Under the pieces are notes generated by a model. The model saw nothing but the letters and a program-made list of their open reading frames with translations. It did no database searches and was not told the DNA's origin. Of a DNA stretch of 64,000 nucleotides, positions 55,484 through 64,000 are shown piece after piece; position 1 is the stretch's first letter, and each line of letters begins with the position of its first letter. Source of the stretch: Pseudomonadota bacterium. Its GTDB lineage: Bacteria > Pseudomonadota > Alphaproteobacteria > Rhodobacterales > Rhodobacteraceae. The stretch lies in assembly GCA_021779835.1 (NCBI GenBank), contig JAJXZX010000010.1:48435-112434 (forward strand), written 5' to 3'. The translations under genes and the position numbers were made by a program.

Positions 55484-55505
55484 GAGGTTGGCCGCAAGGG
55501 CGGCG

Positions 55506-55829
55506 CTATTCCTTTTCCATCGTGCATTGCAGCGGGTGCTGGTGACGCCGCGCGAAATCCATCACCTGCGCCACCTTGGTCTCCGCCACCTCAAACGAGA
55601 AGACGCCGACCACCGCAAGGCCTTTCTTATGCACCGTCAGCATGATCTCGAACGACTGCGCGTGGGTCAGGCCAAAAAACCGTTCCAACACATGCACCAC
55701 GAATTCCATCGGTGTGTAGTCGTCGTTCAGCAGCAAAACCTTGTAAAGCGGCGGGCGCTGCGTCTTGGTCCGCGTCTCGATCAGAACCGAGGCATCCCCA
55801 TCCCGGCCGTCCTTCTTGTCGGACATCAT
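55506..55829 (-). CDS. clpS: ATP-dependent Clp protease adaptor ClpS
   Basis: The 107-residue protein has the ClpS core [27 protein letters not shown] and [24 protein letters not shown]. It presents N-end-rule substrates to ClpAP. Starts at 55829 and 55865 are both in frame; neither has a clear ribosome site. Confidence 0.93.
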   Translation of the reverse strand: MMSDKKDGRDGDASVLIETRTKTQRPPLYKVLLLNDDYTPMEFVVHVLERFFGLTHAQSFEIMLTVHKKGLAVVGVFSFEVAETKVAQVMDFARRHQHPLQCTMEKE

Positions 55830-55992
55830 CAGGGGGGACAGGGTCAAGGCTGGGCTCCGCTTCATCAAAGGGTCTGGGTTGGCGCTAATATAGCCCCTCT
55901 GGCCCCTGAGAAAAGAGGGAGAGGCGCGCAATCGGACTTTCCCGCACCGGGAGGATGCGCAAAATAGAGTGAATCTGCCGAAAGGACGCCAA

Positions 55993-56697
55993 ATGCCCGC
56001 CCGTCTCACCACAATCGGCTTCGATGCCGACGACACCCTCTGGCAGAACGAGCGATTCTTTCGCCTCACGCAGGCCCGCTTTGCCGAACTCCTCGCCGAC
56101 TACATCGACGAAGGCCCACTGCACGACCGCCTTATTGCCGCCGAACGCCGCAACCTTGGCCACTACGGTTTCGGCATCAAGGGCTTCACGCTGTCGATGA
56201 TCGAAACCGCAATCGAGGTGACTGACAAACGCGTTCCCGCCGCGGTCATCGCGGAACTGATCGCGGCAGGGCAAGACATGCTGCGCCACCCGATCGAACT
56301 GCTGCCCGGCGCGCGCGAAACCATTGAGGCGCTGGCCCCCCATTTTCGCACCCTGCTGATTACCAAGGGCGACCTGTTGGATCAGGAACGCAAACTGGCG
56401 CAGTCCGGCCTTGGCGATCTTTTCCACGGGGTCGAGATTGTCAGCCACAAGACCGCCGCCGCCTACACCCAGATCTTTGCCCGCCACGGCGAGGGTGTCG
56501 GCGCGGCACTGATGGTCGGCAACTCGCTGCGCTCTGACGTGATCCCGGTCCTGCAAGCGGGTGGCTGGGGTGTCTATGTGCCCCACGATCTGACGTGGGC
56601 GCTGGAACACGACGACGAGCCGCAAAACCAGCCGCGGTATCGCCGCCTCGACAGCCTCGAAACCCTGCCCGCCCTCGTGGCGCAGATCGCTGGCTGA
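55993..56697 (+). CDS. HAD family hydrolase
   Basis: The 234-residue protein has HAD motif I FDADDTLW, motif II LLITKGD, and motifs III/IV around [10 protein letters not shown] and [11 protein letters not shown]. It is a small phosphatase of the YjjG/haloacid-dehalogenase type. The substrate is unknown. Confidence 0.85.
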   Translation: MPARLTTIGFDADDTLWQNERFFRLTQARFAELLADYIDEGPLHDRLIAAERRNLGHYGFGIKGFTLSMIETAIEVTDKRVPAAVIAELIAAGQDMLRHPIELLPGARETIEALAPHFRTLLITKGDLLDQERKLAQSGLGDLFHGVEIVSHKTAAAYTQIFARHGEGVGAALMVGNSLRSDVIPVLQAGGWGVYVPHDLTWALEHDDEPQNQPRYRRLDSLETLPALVAQIAG

Positions 56698-56791
56698 CAG
56701 CCGCGCAACTGCACCCCTCCTATTGCGCATCGGCAAGCACCTGAAGCTACATCTTCTGGTAGATTCAAAAATGCAACATCAAATTCGCGTC

Positions 56792-56817
56792 AAAACCCCT
56801 TGAATTAAAGGGGTTTT
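56792..56817. terminator. Bidirectional rho-independent terminator
   Basis: AAAACCCCTT (56792-56801) and AAGGGGTTTT (56808-56817) form a perfect 10-bp stem with loop GAATTA. The A and T runs on both sides make it work in either direction. It ends the HAD gene transcript. Confidence 0.85.
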
Positions 56818-56903
56818 CTCACCGCCATGAACCTGCTATCTTCAAACGAAGCAGTTAAGACCCGAAAACAGGGTCAGTCGAGGCAGGAAAAGGGACCAGG
56901 AAC

Positions 56904-58484
56904 GTGTCACAACGTCTGGGGCAGTATGTCCAAATTATCGCTGCGCTCGCGATTGCGCTTTTCGTCAGCGCCCTTACGCCGATCACCGCCCTCGCCGCGC
57001 CCTACGCCGCGATACTGATGGACGCGAGAGACGGCAAGATCCTCTATTCGGACAACGCCGACACACGCCTGTATCCGGCCTCGCTGACAAAGATGATGAC
57101 GCTCTACATCACGTTCACCGAGCTGCGCAAAGGTGCCCTGACGCTGGACACGCCGATCACCGTCACCGCCCACGCCGCCAATCAGGCACCCACCCGCCTT
57201 GGCCTGCGCGCCGGGCAGGTCATCGCGCTGCGCTACCTGATCCGCGCCGCTGCGGTGAAATCCGCGAACGACGCCGCCGCCGCCATTGGCGACGCCATCG
57301 GCGGGTCAGAAGCTGGCTTTGCCGCCCGCATGAACACCACCGCCAAGGCGCTTGGCATGGTCCACTCCACCTTCCGCAACGCCAACGGCCTGACCGAAGC
57401 GGGCCACATGTCCAGCGCCCACGACATGGCAATTCTGGGGCGGCACCTGTTCTACGACTTCCCGGAATACTACAACATCTTCTCGCGCCGCGAGACTGAC
57501 GCCGGCGTTGCCACGGTCTACTCAACCAACCGCAAATTCCTAGAAGCCTATCAGGGCGCCGACGGGATCAAGACCGGCTTCACCAACCCATCGGGTTTCA
57601 ACCTTGTCGCCTCGGCGCAACGCGGCGACAAACGCCTGATCGGCGTAATCTTTGGCGAAACCTCGACCGCAGCGCGCAATGCCAAGATGGAAAAGATGCT
57701 CGACATGGGTTTCAACGAGGTGGCTGACAACGTCGCTGTGCGCAAGCCCACGATCCCCAACCTCGACTTGCCGCCGCCGGTGATGGTGGCCTCGGCCCGC
57801 ACGGCCCCCGCCCCGGCCCAGCAGGTCGCCGCGGTCACCACCAGCCTGCGCCCCGAAGCACGACCCAATACCGCCGCGCAGGCGACCATCGCGTCGGTCG
57901 CCCCAACCACCGCATCGGTTGGAACCACCACCGCCGCGCTGGCCGTGGCGCCAGAGCCGCGCCCCGCCAGTGTGCCGCAATCGGCCACGCTCGCCGACGC
58001 TGAGCCACCCGCCGCCAAGGCTACCGCGCCGACCTCGGTCGCCGATAACGACGGCGAAGCAATCGAGACCGCAACGGCGACCAACGCACGGGTGGACAAC
58101 ATCGTTCCCACCTCTTCCGTGCAGGCCCCCGCTGATTCCGACACTCCAAAACCGCGCCCCGACATCGTATTTGCCTCGGCCAAACCCGCCGATGCCGCCG
58201 CACCACAGACGGATGCGCCAGAGGTGATCAGCCGCATGTCCACCTCGGGTGGCCGCGACTGGGCGATTCTGCTGGGCCGCTACCCGTCGCAAGACGCCGC
58301 CGACAAGATCCTGCTGCGCGTGGCGCTGACCGAAAGCACCTCGCTGGCCGATACGTTGCGCAAGGTGGTGCAGCGCAAATCGGGCTATGACGCGACCTTT
58401 GTCGGGCTTAGCCAGGATCAGGCCGATCTCGCCTGCCGCCGCCTGCAAGCCCGCGAAATCCAGTGTTTCACCATGGCCCCCTGA
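56904..58484 (+). CDS. D-alanyl-D-alanine carboxypeptidase (PBP5/6 type) with SPOR domain
   Basis: The 526-residue protein has a signal peptide ending LAA (about 32), and the serine-protease-type PBP motifs SLTK (Ser60-Lys63), SAN (120-122) and KTG (223-225). A long Ala/Pro/Thr-rich linker (about 285-440) leads to a C-terminal SPOR domain (WAILLGRYPSQDAADKILLRVAL). The SPOR domain should bring it to denuded septal glycan. The start is GTG after AGGAAC. Confidence 0.9.
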   Translation: MSQRLGQYVQIIAALAIALFVSALTPITALAAPYAAILMDARDGKILYSDNADTRLYPASLTKMMTLYITFTELRKGALTLDTPITVTAHAANQAPTRLGLRAGQVIALRYLIRAAAVKSANDAAAAIGDAIGGSEAGFAARMNTTAKALGMVHSTFRNANGLTEAGHMSSAHDMAILGRHLFYDFPEYYNIFSRRETDAGVATVYSTNRKFLEAYQGADGIKTGFTNPSGFNLVASAQRGDKRLIGVIFGETSTAARNAKMEKMLDMGFNEVADNVAVRKPTIPNLDLPPPVMVASARTAPAPAQQVAAVTTSLRPEARPNTAAQATIASVAPTTASVGTTTAALAVAPEPRPASVPQSATLADAEPPAAKATAPTSVADNDGEAIETATATNARVDNIVPTSSVQAPADSDTPKPRPDIVFASAKPADAAAPQTDAPEVISRMSTSGGRDWAILLGRYPSQDAADKILLRVALTESTSLADTLRKVVQRKSGYDATFVGLSQDQADLACRRLQAREIQCFTMAP

Positions 58485-58561
58485 GGGCCGTGATCCCACG
58501 ATCCCCGATTGCACCACGCGGCCTAACCGGGCATAGATTGGTGCAAATCAGAGGATATAAG

Positions 58562-59251
58562 ATGGCCGAATTCGTAATACCCGCCCCCACCCCGGCCAGC
58601 GTCGCAGTGCAGGATAGCCCCGCCCGCTTTCCGGTGCGCCGCATCTTCTGCGTCGGGCGCAACTACGCCGAACACGCGCGCGAATTCGGCAACGACCCCG
58701 ATAAAGAACCGCCGTTCTTCTTCACCAAACCCGCCGATGCGGTGATCGACGACGGCTTCACCCTGCCCTACCCCTCTGCCACCTCCGACCTGCATTTCGA
58801 GGCGGAACTGGTGGTCGCCATTGGCAAGGGTGGCGCCAATATCACCGAGACCTCCGCGCTGTCGCACGTCTGGGGCTACGCCCCCGGCAACGACCTGACC
58901 CGCCGCGACTTGCAGGCCGAGGCAAAGGCGATGAAACGCCCGTGGGACATGTCGAAGGGCTTTGACCGTTCCGCCCCCTGTGGCGCGCTGGTGCCGGTCT
59001 CGGTCGCAGGCCATCCGACCGACGCCGTGCTGACATGCACGGTCAATGGCGCGGTGAAACAAAAAGCCAAACTCTCTGACATGATCTGGTCGGTGCCTGC
59101 CATCATCGCCTTCCTGTCGCAACGGGTCGAACTACATGCGGGCGACCTGATTTATACCGGCACGCCCGCAGGCGTCGGCCCTTTGCAGCGCGGCGATAGC
59201 TGCGAGGTGTCCATTACGGGGCTTGGCCGCGTCACTACCAACATCGCCTGA
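58562..59251 (+). CDS. Fumarylacetoacetate hydrolase family protein
   Basis: The 229-residue protein has IFCVGRNYAEHAREFG, FFFTKPADAV, FEAELVVAIGKG (metal-binding Glu) and IYTGTPAGVGPL, typical of FAHD1-like acylpyruvases/oxaloacetate decarboxylases. It cleaves or decarboxylates a diketo acid. Confidence 0.88.
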   Translation: MAEFVIPAPTPASVAVQDSPARFPVRRIFCVGRNYAEHAREFGNDPDKEPPFFFTKPADAVIDDGFTLPYPSATSDLHFEAELVVAIGKGGANITETSALSHVWGYAPGNDLTRRDLQAEAKAMKRPWDMSKGFDRSAPCGALVPVSVAGHPTDAVLTCTVNGAVKQKAKLSDMIWSVPAIIAFLSQRVELHAGDLIYTGTPAGVGPLQRGDSCEVSITGLGRVTTNIA

Positions 59252-59278
59252 CCGTGGCGGCGGGGGAATTAACCCGCC

Positions 59279-59437
59279 TCAACTCCTCGGATGGTCGTCA
59301 AAATCCGGTTTCAGAATGCGGCTCGCGTTGCCCTGCGGGTCGTCATACTGGTCGCTGTCGATCGTCCAGATAAAGGCCATCAAACCAATACCGCCAAGGA
59401 TCAGGCTGATCGGGATCAGATAGGCAAGGATGGACAT
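59279..59437 (-). CDS. ccoS: cbb3-type cytochrome oxidase assembly protein CcoS
   Basis: The 52-residue protein starts MSILAYLIPISLILGGIGLMAFIWTI, a single membrane helix, followed by a short DSDQYDDPQGNASRIL tail typical of CcoS/FixS. It is needed for haem/copper loading of CcoN. It lies 4 bp after ccoI. Confidence 0.9.
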   Translation of the reverse strand: MSILAYLIPISLILGGIGLMAFIWTIDSDQYDDPQGNASRILKPDFDDHPRS

Positions 59438-59441
59438 GATG

Positions 59442-61631
59442 TCACCGGAGTCGGAGGGCGTTGAGCGAGACTGTAATCGAAGAGGCGGACATCGCCAAGG
59501 CCGCCGCCAGCGGAGTCGCCAGACCCAGCATCGCCAGCGGCACCGCGATGATATTGTAAGCGATTGAGACGCCGAAGTTTTCCGTGATGCGCCGCCGTGC
59601 GCGCACTGCAATATCCGCCGCCTCGGCAATTGGCGCCAAGTCGCGGCCCAGCAGCACGATATCCGACGCGACCCGCGCCGCATCCAGCGCCGACGCTGGC
59701 GAGATCGACACATGCGCTGCCGTCAGCGCCGCCGTATCGTTTAGCCCGTCGCCCACCATCAGCACCTTATGCCCCGCCGCCGTCAGCGCGCGGATACGCT
59801 CGGCCTTGTCGGCGGGCAAAGCCCCCGCCACCCAGTCCTTGATCCCCAGCCGCGCCGCCAGATCTGCCACCGCCGCCGCCGTATCGCCAGAGATCAGGTG
59901 GATCGTCTTGCCCTGCGCGCGCAAGCTCGCCACCGCCTCTGCAGCTCCAGGCCGCAGGTGGTCGATAAAGCCAAAGGCGCGCGGACTTGCATCGCCCACC
60001 GCCAGATAGGTTCCCGTTTGCGCCAACGGCGTAGCGCCGAGCCATTCGGCACGCCCCAAACGCACGCGGGTGCCGCGCCACTCGCCCTCGACGCCATACC
60101 CCGGCACCTCGCGCAGGGCGCTGACCTCGGCGGGGATCACACCCATCACAGCCACCGCAGTTGCCAAAGCCTGCGCCAGCGGGTGCGATGACGCCCCGGC
60201 CAGCGCCGCCGCCACCGCCAGATCGCCCCTGTCCTGCGCCTCCAGCCCCACCGGCTCTGGCGCGCCAATCGTCAGGGTTCCCGTCTTGTCGAACACCACG
60301 GTATCGACCTCGGCCAACCGCTCCAACGCGGTGCCGTCTTTTATCAGCAAGCCCTTGCGAAACATCCGCCCCGACGCCGCCGTCACCACCGCAGGCACCG
60401 CCAACCCCAGCGCGCAGGGGCAGGTGATAATCAACACCGCAATCGCGATATTCAGCGACAGCCGCACATCCCCGGCCGAAGCCATCATCCACCCGATGAA
60501 CGTCATCAGCGCCAGCAGATGCACCGCCGGCGCATAAATCTGCGCCGCCCGGTCAGCCAGCGAGGTATAGCGGTTCTTCGCGCTCTCCGCGATCGCCACC
60601 AAATCGGCCATACGGTGAAGCGAGCTGTCCTTGCCCGCTGCCGTCACCCGCACCATCAGCGGCCCGGTCAGGTTGACCTCGCCCGTGCTGACCACCGCAT
60701 CCGGCCCGGTCCACACCGGCAGACTTTCCCCCGTCAACAGCGAGCGGTCCAACTCGCTGGTGCCACCCACCACCACGCCATCGACCGGAATACGCCCACC
60801 CGGGCGCACCAAAACCACATCGCCCACACGCAACTCGGCAATCGGCACCGTGGTTTCCACGCCGTCCACCACCCGAATGGCGCGCGGCACTTCCAGCGCC
60901 GCCAACTCCTCTGCCGCCGAGCGTGCAATCACCCGCGTGCGGTAATCCAGATAACGCCCGGCCAACAAGAAGAAGGTCAGTGCCACCGCCGCGTCGAAAT
61001 AGGTATGCGCGCCGCCTTCCATCGTCTCGAACAACGACATCCCCGTCGCCAGCAGGATCGCCAGCGAGATCGGAACATCCATCCCCAGCCGCCCCGCCCG
61101 CAGCGAGCTTACTGCGTTGCGAAAGAAAGGCTGCGCCGAGAAGATCACCACCGGCACAGCGATCAACGCCGAAACCCAGTGGAACATCGCCCGCGTCGCG
61201 CCCTCTGCCCCGGCCCAGACAGAGACCGACAACAGCATGACGTTCATCATGGCGAACCCCGCCACCGCCAACCGCATCAGCAAATCGCGGCCATGCCGGT
61301 CGTTCGTCGTCGCGGTCAACTGCCCCGCGTCCAACTCATATGCTTCGTAGCCCAACCGCTCCAGCGCGGCGACCATGCCGTCCGCCGTGATCTCCGGCGT
61401 GCCGTCAATCGCCACCCGCTTCAGCGTCAGGTTCACCCGCACCTGATGCACACCCGGCACCAATGCCAACCCCCGCTCGATTGTGGACATGCAGACGGCG
61501 CAATGCACCGCCGGCACCGACAACATCACCTGCGCGGATTGCGGCACCGCGCGTGCCGCCAGCGCCTCCGCCGAGGGAACGACAGCGCAGGCTGGGCAGG
61601 CAGAGGGGGTTGCGCGCAGGGCCGTTGACAT
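59442..61631 (-). CDS. ccoI: Copper-transporting P1B ATPase for cbb3 oxidase assembly
   Basis: The 729-residue protein has one N-terminal HMA domain with CAVC, an additional CPAC near the N-terminus, the membrane CPC (ITCPCALG), DKTGT and GDGLNDTAAL. This is the CcoI/FixI subtype that supplies copper to the binuclear site of CcoN, slower than CopA. Its place between ccoH and ccoS confirms the assignment. Confidence 0.95.
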   Translation of the reverse strand: MSTALRATPSACPACAVVPSAEALAARAVPQSAQVMLSVPAVHCAVCMSTIERGLALVPGVHQVRVNLTLKRVAIDGTPEITADGMVAALERLGYEAYELDAGQLTATTNDRHGRDLLMRLAVAGFAMMNVMLLSVSVWAGAEGATRAMFHWVSALIAVPVVIFSAQPFFRNAVSSLRAGRLGMDVPISLAILLATGMSLFETMEGGAHTYFDAAVALTFFLLAGRYLDYRTRVIARSAAEELAALEVPRAIRVVDGVETTVPIAELRVGDVVLVRPGGRIPVDGVVVGGTSELDRSLLTGESLPVWTGPDAVVSTGEVNLTGPLMVRVTAAGKDSSLHRMADLVAIAESAKNRYTSLADRAAQIYAPAVHLLALMTFIGWMMASAGDVRLSLNIAIAVLIITCPCALGLAVPAVVTAASGRMFRKGLLIKDGTALERLAEVDTVVFDKTGTLTIGAPEPVGLEAQDRGDLAVAAALAGASSHPLAQALATAVAVMGVIPAEVSALREVPGYGVEGEWRGTRVRLGRAEWLGATPLAQTGTYLAVGDASPRAFGFIDHLRPGAAEAVASLRAQGKTIHLISGDTAAAVADLAARLGIKDWVAGALPADKAERIRALTAAGHKVLMVGDGLNDTAALTAAHVSISPASALDAARVASDIVLLGRDLAPIAEAADIAVRARRRITENFGVSIAYNIIAVPLAMLGLATPLAAALAMSASSITVSLNALRLR

Positions 61632-61635
61632 CGAT

Positions 61636-62175
61636 TTACTCCGAAACGATCAGTGACAGGCGTTGGTGAAACTCGGTGCCATCCGCCGCAACCGCATTGA
61701 CCTTGACCATCCATTTCCCCGGCGCCAGATCGGTCGCCGCCCGATAAACGCCGCCCGTATCGGTCAGCACCGGCCAGCGGTCATCGCTTGCCTCGGTCGG
61801 TCGCCCGATCAGCACCTTTACAGAGGCAACTTGGGCCGGTTTGCCATCCTTACCCAGAATGGCCATCGAGAATGTCTTGTTGTGATAGCCAAGGTCAACA
61901 TTCCAGCCCAAGGCAATCTGCGCCCGCATGATTTTGTCAAACGCCTGGCTTTCATCATAGCCGTTGCCGGTTTCCTCTTCCAGACCGGGGAAGGTATGCG
62001 CGGCCTGAAACGCCATGCCCACGTTCACGGTGATGACGAGGCCAAAGAACGCCACCACGAAAATCAGGAACTTCGGCCCGGTGATCCCCTTGCGGAACAG
62101 CACCCAGATCAGCAGTCCGAAAACCGTGATGATTGACACGATGAACAGCCCGAAAAGCTCAATCGTTTGCGCCAT
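61636..62175 (-). CDS. ccoH: cbb3 oxidase assembly protein CcoH (FixH)
   Basis: The 179-residue protein has two N-terminal hydrophobic segments (about 8-27 and 35-53; FGLVITVNVGMAFQA is typical) and a periplasmic FixH beta domain. It stabilises late cbb3 assembly. The ATG at 62175 lies 1 bp after the ccoG stop. Confidence 0.92.
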   Translation of the reverse strand: MAQTIELFGLFIVSIITVFGLLIWVLFRKGITGPKFLIFVVAFFGLVITVNVGMAFQAAHTFPGLEEETGNGYDESQAFDKIMRAQIALGWNVDLGYHNKTFSMAILGKDGKPAQVASVKVLIGRPTEASDDRWPVLTDTGGVYRAATDLAPGKWMVKVNAVAADGTEFHQRLSLIVSE

Positions 62176-62176
62176 C

Positions 62177-63610
62177 TTACTTGCCCTTCCCGAAAAAGAT
62201 CGTGTCCTGCTCAACCCGGTCGGTCGAATGCATGTCCTCGACCCAGATCCGCAGCGGCGTGCGTTCGGCCTGCGCCGCGGCAGAGCCCGGCGCCGCAGTC
62301 ACATAGACGCGCTGCAGCCGCATCTCATCCGGCTTCACCGTGACTTCATCGCCCGTCGTGCCCTCCAGCGAGATCTGAAGCGGCGCCTTCGAGGTCAGCG
62401 ACAGTTTGAACGTGGTCTCCGAATGTTGCATGTTGCGCAGCCGGATATCGTAAGTATTGCGGACCGCGCCGTCCGACATCGTGACGTACACTGGGTTCCG
62501 CACTGGTGCCACCGTCACACCGATCGGCGCGCGCATGAACAACGCCACCACAAGGCCGACGCCCACCGCCGCCCAAATCGCCGTATACATGATGGTGCGC
62601 GCCCGGAAGATGTGCTTCCAGATCGACTTCGGATGGTTGCCCGCCCGCTCCAGCGCCTCGTCAGTCAGCGCCATATAGGCGATCAATCCGCGCGGCTTGC
62701 CGATCTTGTCCATCACCTCGTCGCAGGCATCAATGCACAGCCCGCAGGTGATGCAGGCCAGTTGCTGCCCGTCGCGAATATCAATCCCCATCGGGCAGAC
62801 GTTCGCGCAGGCCATGCAGTCGATGCAATCGCCCAGCTTCTCTGCCCCTTCGGCCTTGCGATGCTTGCCGCGCGGCTCGCCGCGCCAGTCGCGATAGCCA
62901 ATGGTGATGGTGTCTTCGTCCATCATCGCCGCCTGAATACGCGGCCATGGGCAGGCGTAAATACAGATCTGCTCCCGCGCGAAACCGCCAAAGGCAAAGG
63001 TCGTCAGCGTCAGGATGATGATGGTGATGTAAGCCGCCGGGCTCGCGGTCAGCGTAAACAGCGCGCGCAACAACGTCGGCGCGTCGGTGAAGTAGAACAC
63101 CCAAGCCCCGCCGGTCGCCAGCGCGATCAGCAGCCACAGCGTCCATTTCGTAAACCTTAGCCGCAGCTTTTGCGCATCCCACTTCTGCCGGTGCAGGCGC
63201 AGCCGGTTGTTGCGGTCGCCCTCGACCCAGCGCTCGACCAAGACGAACAGGTCGGTCCACACCGTCTGCGGACAGGCATAGCCACACCACACCCGCCCAA
63301 GCGCCGAGGTGAACAGGAACAGCCCCAACCCCGCCATCACCAGCAGACCGGCCACGAAATAGAACTCGTGCGGCCAAATCTCGATCCAGAACATGAAGAA
63401 CCGCCGTGCGCCCAGATCCAGCAAGACCGCTTGATTGGGCAACGTCGGCCCACGATCCCAGCGGATCCACGGGGTGACGTAGTAGATGCCCAGCATTACC
63501 GCCATCAGCCACCACTTCATCGTGCGGAAGCTGCCTTTCACCCTGCGCGGGAAAATCGGCTCGCGCGCGGCATACAGCGTTTCTTGCGGGGAGTTGTCAG
63601 AAGACGTCAC
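62177..63610 (-). CDS. ccoG: Cu(II) reductase / cbb3 assembly ferredoxin-like protein CcoG
   Basis: The 477-residue protein has about five helices and two [4Fe-4S] motifs (CIDCMACANVCP; CITCGLCIDACD), plus CGYACPQTVW and YACPWPR. CcoG reduces Cu(II) to Cu(I) for oxidase assembly. The start is GTG with GGAG 8-9 bases before it. It is the first gene of ccoGHIS. Confidence 0.95.
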   Translation of the reverse strand: MTSSDNSPQETLYAAREPIFPRRVKGSFRTMKWWLMAVMLGIYYVTPWIRWDRGPTLPNQAVLLDLGARRFFMFWIEIWPHEFYFVAGLLVMAGLGLFLFTSALGRVWCGYACPQTVWTDLFVLVERWVEGDRNNRLRLHRQKWDAQKLRLRFTKWTLWLLIALATGGAWVFYFTDAPTLLRALFTLTASPAAYITIIILTLTTFAFGGFAREQICIYACPWPRIQAAMMDEDTITIGYRDWRGEPRGKHRKAEGAEKLGDCIDCMACANVCPMGIDIRDGQQLACITCGLCIDACDEVMDKIGKPRGLIAYMALTDEALERAGNHPKSIWKHIFRARTIMYTAIWAAVGVGLVVALFMRAPIGVTVAPVRNPVYVTMSDGAVRNTYDIRLRNMQHSETTFKLSLTSKAPLQISLEGTTGDEVTVKPDEMRLQRVYVTAAPGSAAAQAERTPLRIWVEDMHSTDRVEQDTIFFGKGK

Positions 63611-63675
63611 AAAAAAATCTCCGGTGATTCTCTTTGGTTTGAGGATGGGTATGACGGGCGCGAGGGGGGCTTTCC

Positions 63676-63689
63676 TTGACTTGCATCAA
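63676..63689 (-). promoter_or_regulatory. FNR/FnrL box upstream of ccoG
   Basis: TTGACTTGCATCAA matches TTGAY-N4-RTCAA at every fixed position. It lies 66 bp before the ccoG start. FnrL-type control of cco genes is known in Rhodobacter. The box is close to palindromic and works for the minus-strand operon. Confidence 0.8.
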
Positions 63690-63822
63690 AAAGGAGATTT
63701 TCAATACATGAAAACCGCTTAGCCGCCCAACGCCATCGATACCGCACGCAATAAGTTGATTTGTCTCGATATATATTGATTTTCTGCCGAACGTGCTGCG
63801 CCCAATTGCCGCCTCTTCCTTT

Positions 63823-63946
63823 GGTAATCCCCCCCGAAAGTAAGGGGCTGCATAAGTAGAATTTTCTCGGCAAGATGCACGAGGGGTAATCCCCCCCGAA
63901 AGTAAGGGGCTGCATAAGTAGAATTTTCTCGGCAAGATGCACGAGG
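63823..63946 (+). repeat. Two perfect 62-bp tandem copies of an IS left end
   Basis: Unit 1 (63823-63884) and unit 2 (63885-63946) begin GGTAATCCCCCCCGAAAGTA and end GATGCACGAGG; they look identical base for base. The second runs into the transposase start. Minus-strand reading frames across it show the same duplicated peptide and are shadows. Confidence 0.9.
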
Positions 63947-63955
63947 AGATTCTGA

Positions 63956-64000
63956 ATGAAGACAAGCAGATACACAGAGCCGCAGATCCTTGCGATCCTG
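63956..64000 (+). CDS. IS3 family transposase OrfA, N-terminal 15 residues
   Basis: The frame reads MKTSRYTEPQILAIL and runs off the window. This matches the start of OrfA proteins of IS3-group elements of the pattern MKxSRYTExQIxAIL, which encode the HTH subunit of the transposase. AGGAG at 63943-63947 is the ribosome site. Confidence 0.8.
   Translation, partial: MKTSRYTEPQILAIL

Larger units (their letters stand above)
63823..64000 (+). mobile_element. IS3-type insertion sequence, left end (cut by the window edge)
   Basis: A transposase OrfA start follows a non-coding leader with the duplicated 62-bp unit. Terminal inverted repeat and target duplication cannot be defined because the right end is outside. 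It is inserted upstream of ccoG. Confidence 0.75.

Noticed and set aside
60519..61628. Plus-strand frame of 369 codons opposite ccoI
   Set aside because: Antisense to the copper ATPase with DKTGT and CPC motifs; no recognisable domain.
63597..63975. Two minus-strand frames of 122 codons near the right end with a repeated peptide
   Set aside because: The repetition only reflects the 62-bp tandem DNA duplication of the IS end; start contexts are poor and they cross the ccoG promoter.
1..64000. CRISPR arrays, rRNA or tRNA genes
   Set aside because: No regularly spaced repeats and no tRNA-like cloverleaf or rRNA sequence was recognised on reading; small tRNAs cannot be fully excluded without a covariance search.

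Overview
The window is GC-rich and codes densely on both strands. It looks like the chromosome of an alphaproteobacterium of the family Rhodobacteraceae (Rhodobacter / Rhodovulum / Paracoccus relatives). The main grounds are a hydrogenase region in the order hupTUV-hypF-hupSL-(E)-C-DFGHJK-hypAB-hupR-hypCDE, which matches the Rhodobacter capsulatus arrangement, and the ccoGHIS genes behind an FNR-type box. Gene names come from motifs and context read by eye; no database search was run.

Layout. 1-5396: catabolic genes, namely the start of a flavin oxidoreductase, a Rieske oxygenase, a RidA-like protein, a DUF1028 protein, a small membrane protein, an ArgE-type deacylase and a LysR regulator. 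5421-8326: copper efflux (copA-cueR) behind a MerR-type promoter. 8385-28192: a full uptake [NiFe]-hydrogenase cluster with H2 sensor (HupUV), kinase (HupT), response regulator (HupR), structural subunits (HupSL), cytochrome b (HupC), a nickel permease (HupE) and all maturation factors (HupDFGHJK, HypABCDEF). 28249-36887: an inositol/rhizopine-like locus with a MocA/IolG-type dehydrogenase, an SDR, a sugar ABC importer, a MocC/IolI-type isomerase, a LacI regulator, a MocD-like membrane oxygenase and a MocE-type Rieske ferredoxin. 36960-41344: a YbbAP-type ABC exporter, TesA and a decayed hydroxypyruvate isomerase. 41348-46029: a thiamine salvage/uptake operon thiM-E-D-Y-Z-X behind a TPP riboswitch. 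46167-59251: mixed housekeeping and metabolism (FAD-linked oxidase, MFS carrier, quinone-oxidoreductase-like enzyme, hemC, LysE exporter, Lrp regulator, SlyB-type lipoprotein, hemF, RsmC-like methylase, clpS, HAD phosphatase, a D,D-carboxypeptidase with SPOR domain, an FAH hydrolase). 59279-63610: ccoGHIS for cbb3 oxidase assembly. 63823-64000: the left end of an IS3-type insertion sequence with a perfect 62-bp tandem duplication.

How the parts work together. HupSL oxidises H2 and passes electrons through HupC to quinone. HupUV senses H2 and acts through HupT/HupR. Hyp and Hup accessory proteins build the Ni-Fe(CN)2CO centre, with nickel entering through HupE and stored or handled by HypB. 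CcoGHIS assembles the high-affinity cbb3 oxidase and fits the same microaerobic lifestyle; CopA and CcoI are two distinct copper ATPases, one for detoxification and one for oxidase assembly.

The less ordinary items are the moc-like locus with its palindromic operators, a perfect 43-bp palindrome with a second shorter copy 50 kb away, an interspersed intergenic element (GC hairpin followed by GGAGTATTTTTGCCAAGAAG), a hydroxypyruvate isomerase pseudogene with compensating frameshifts, and the duplicated IS end next to ccoG.
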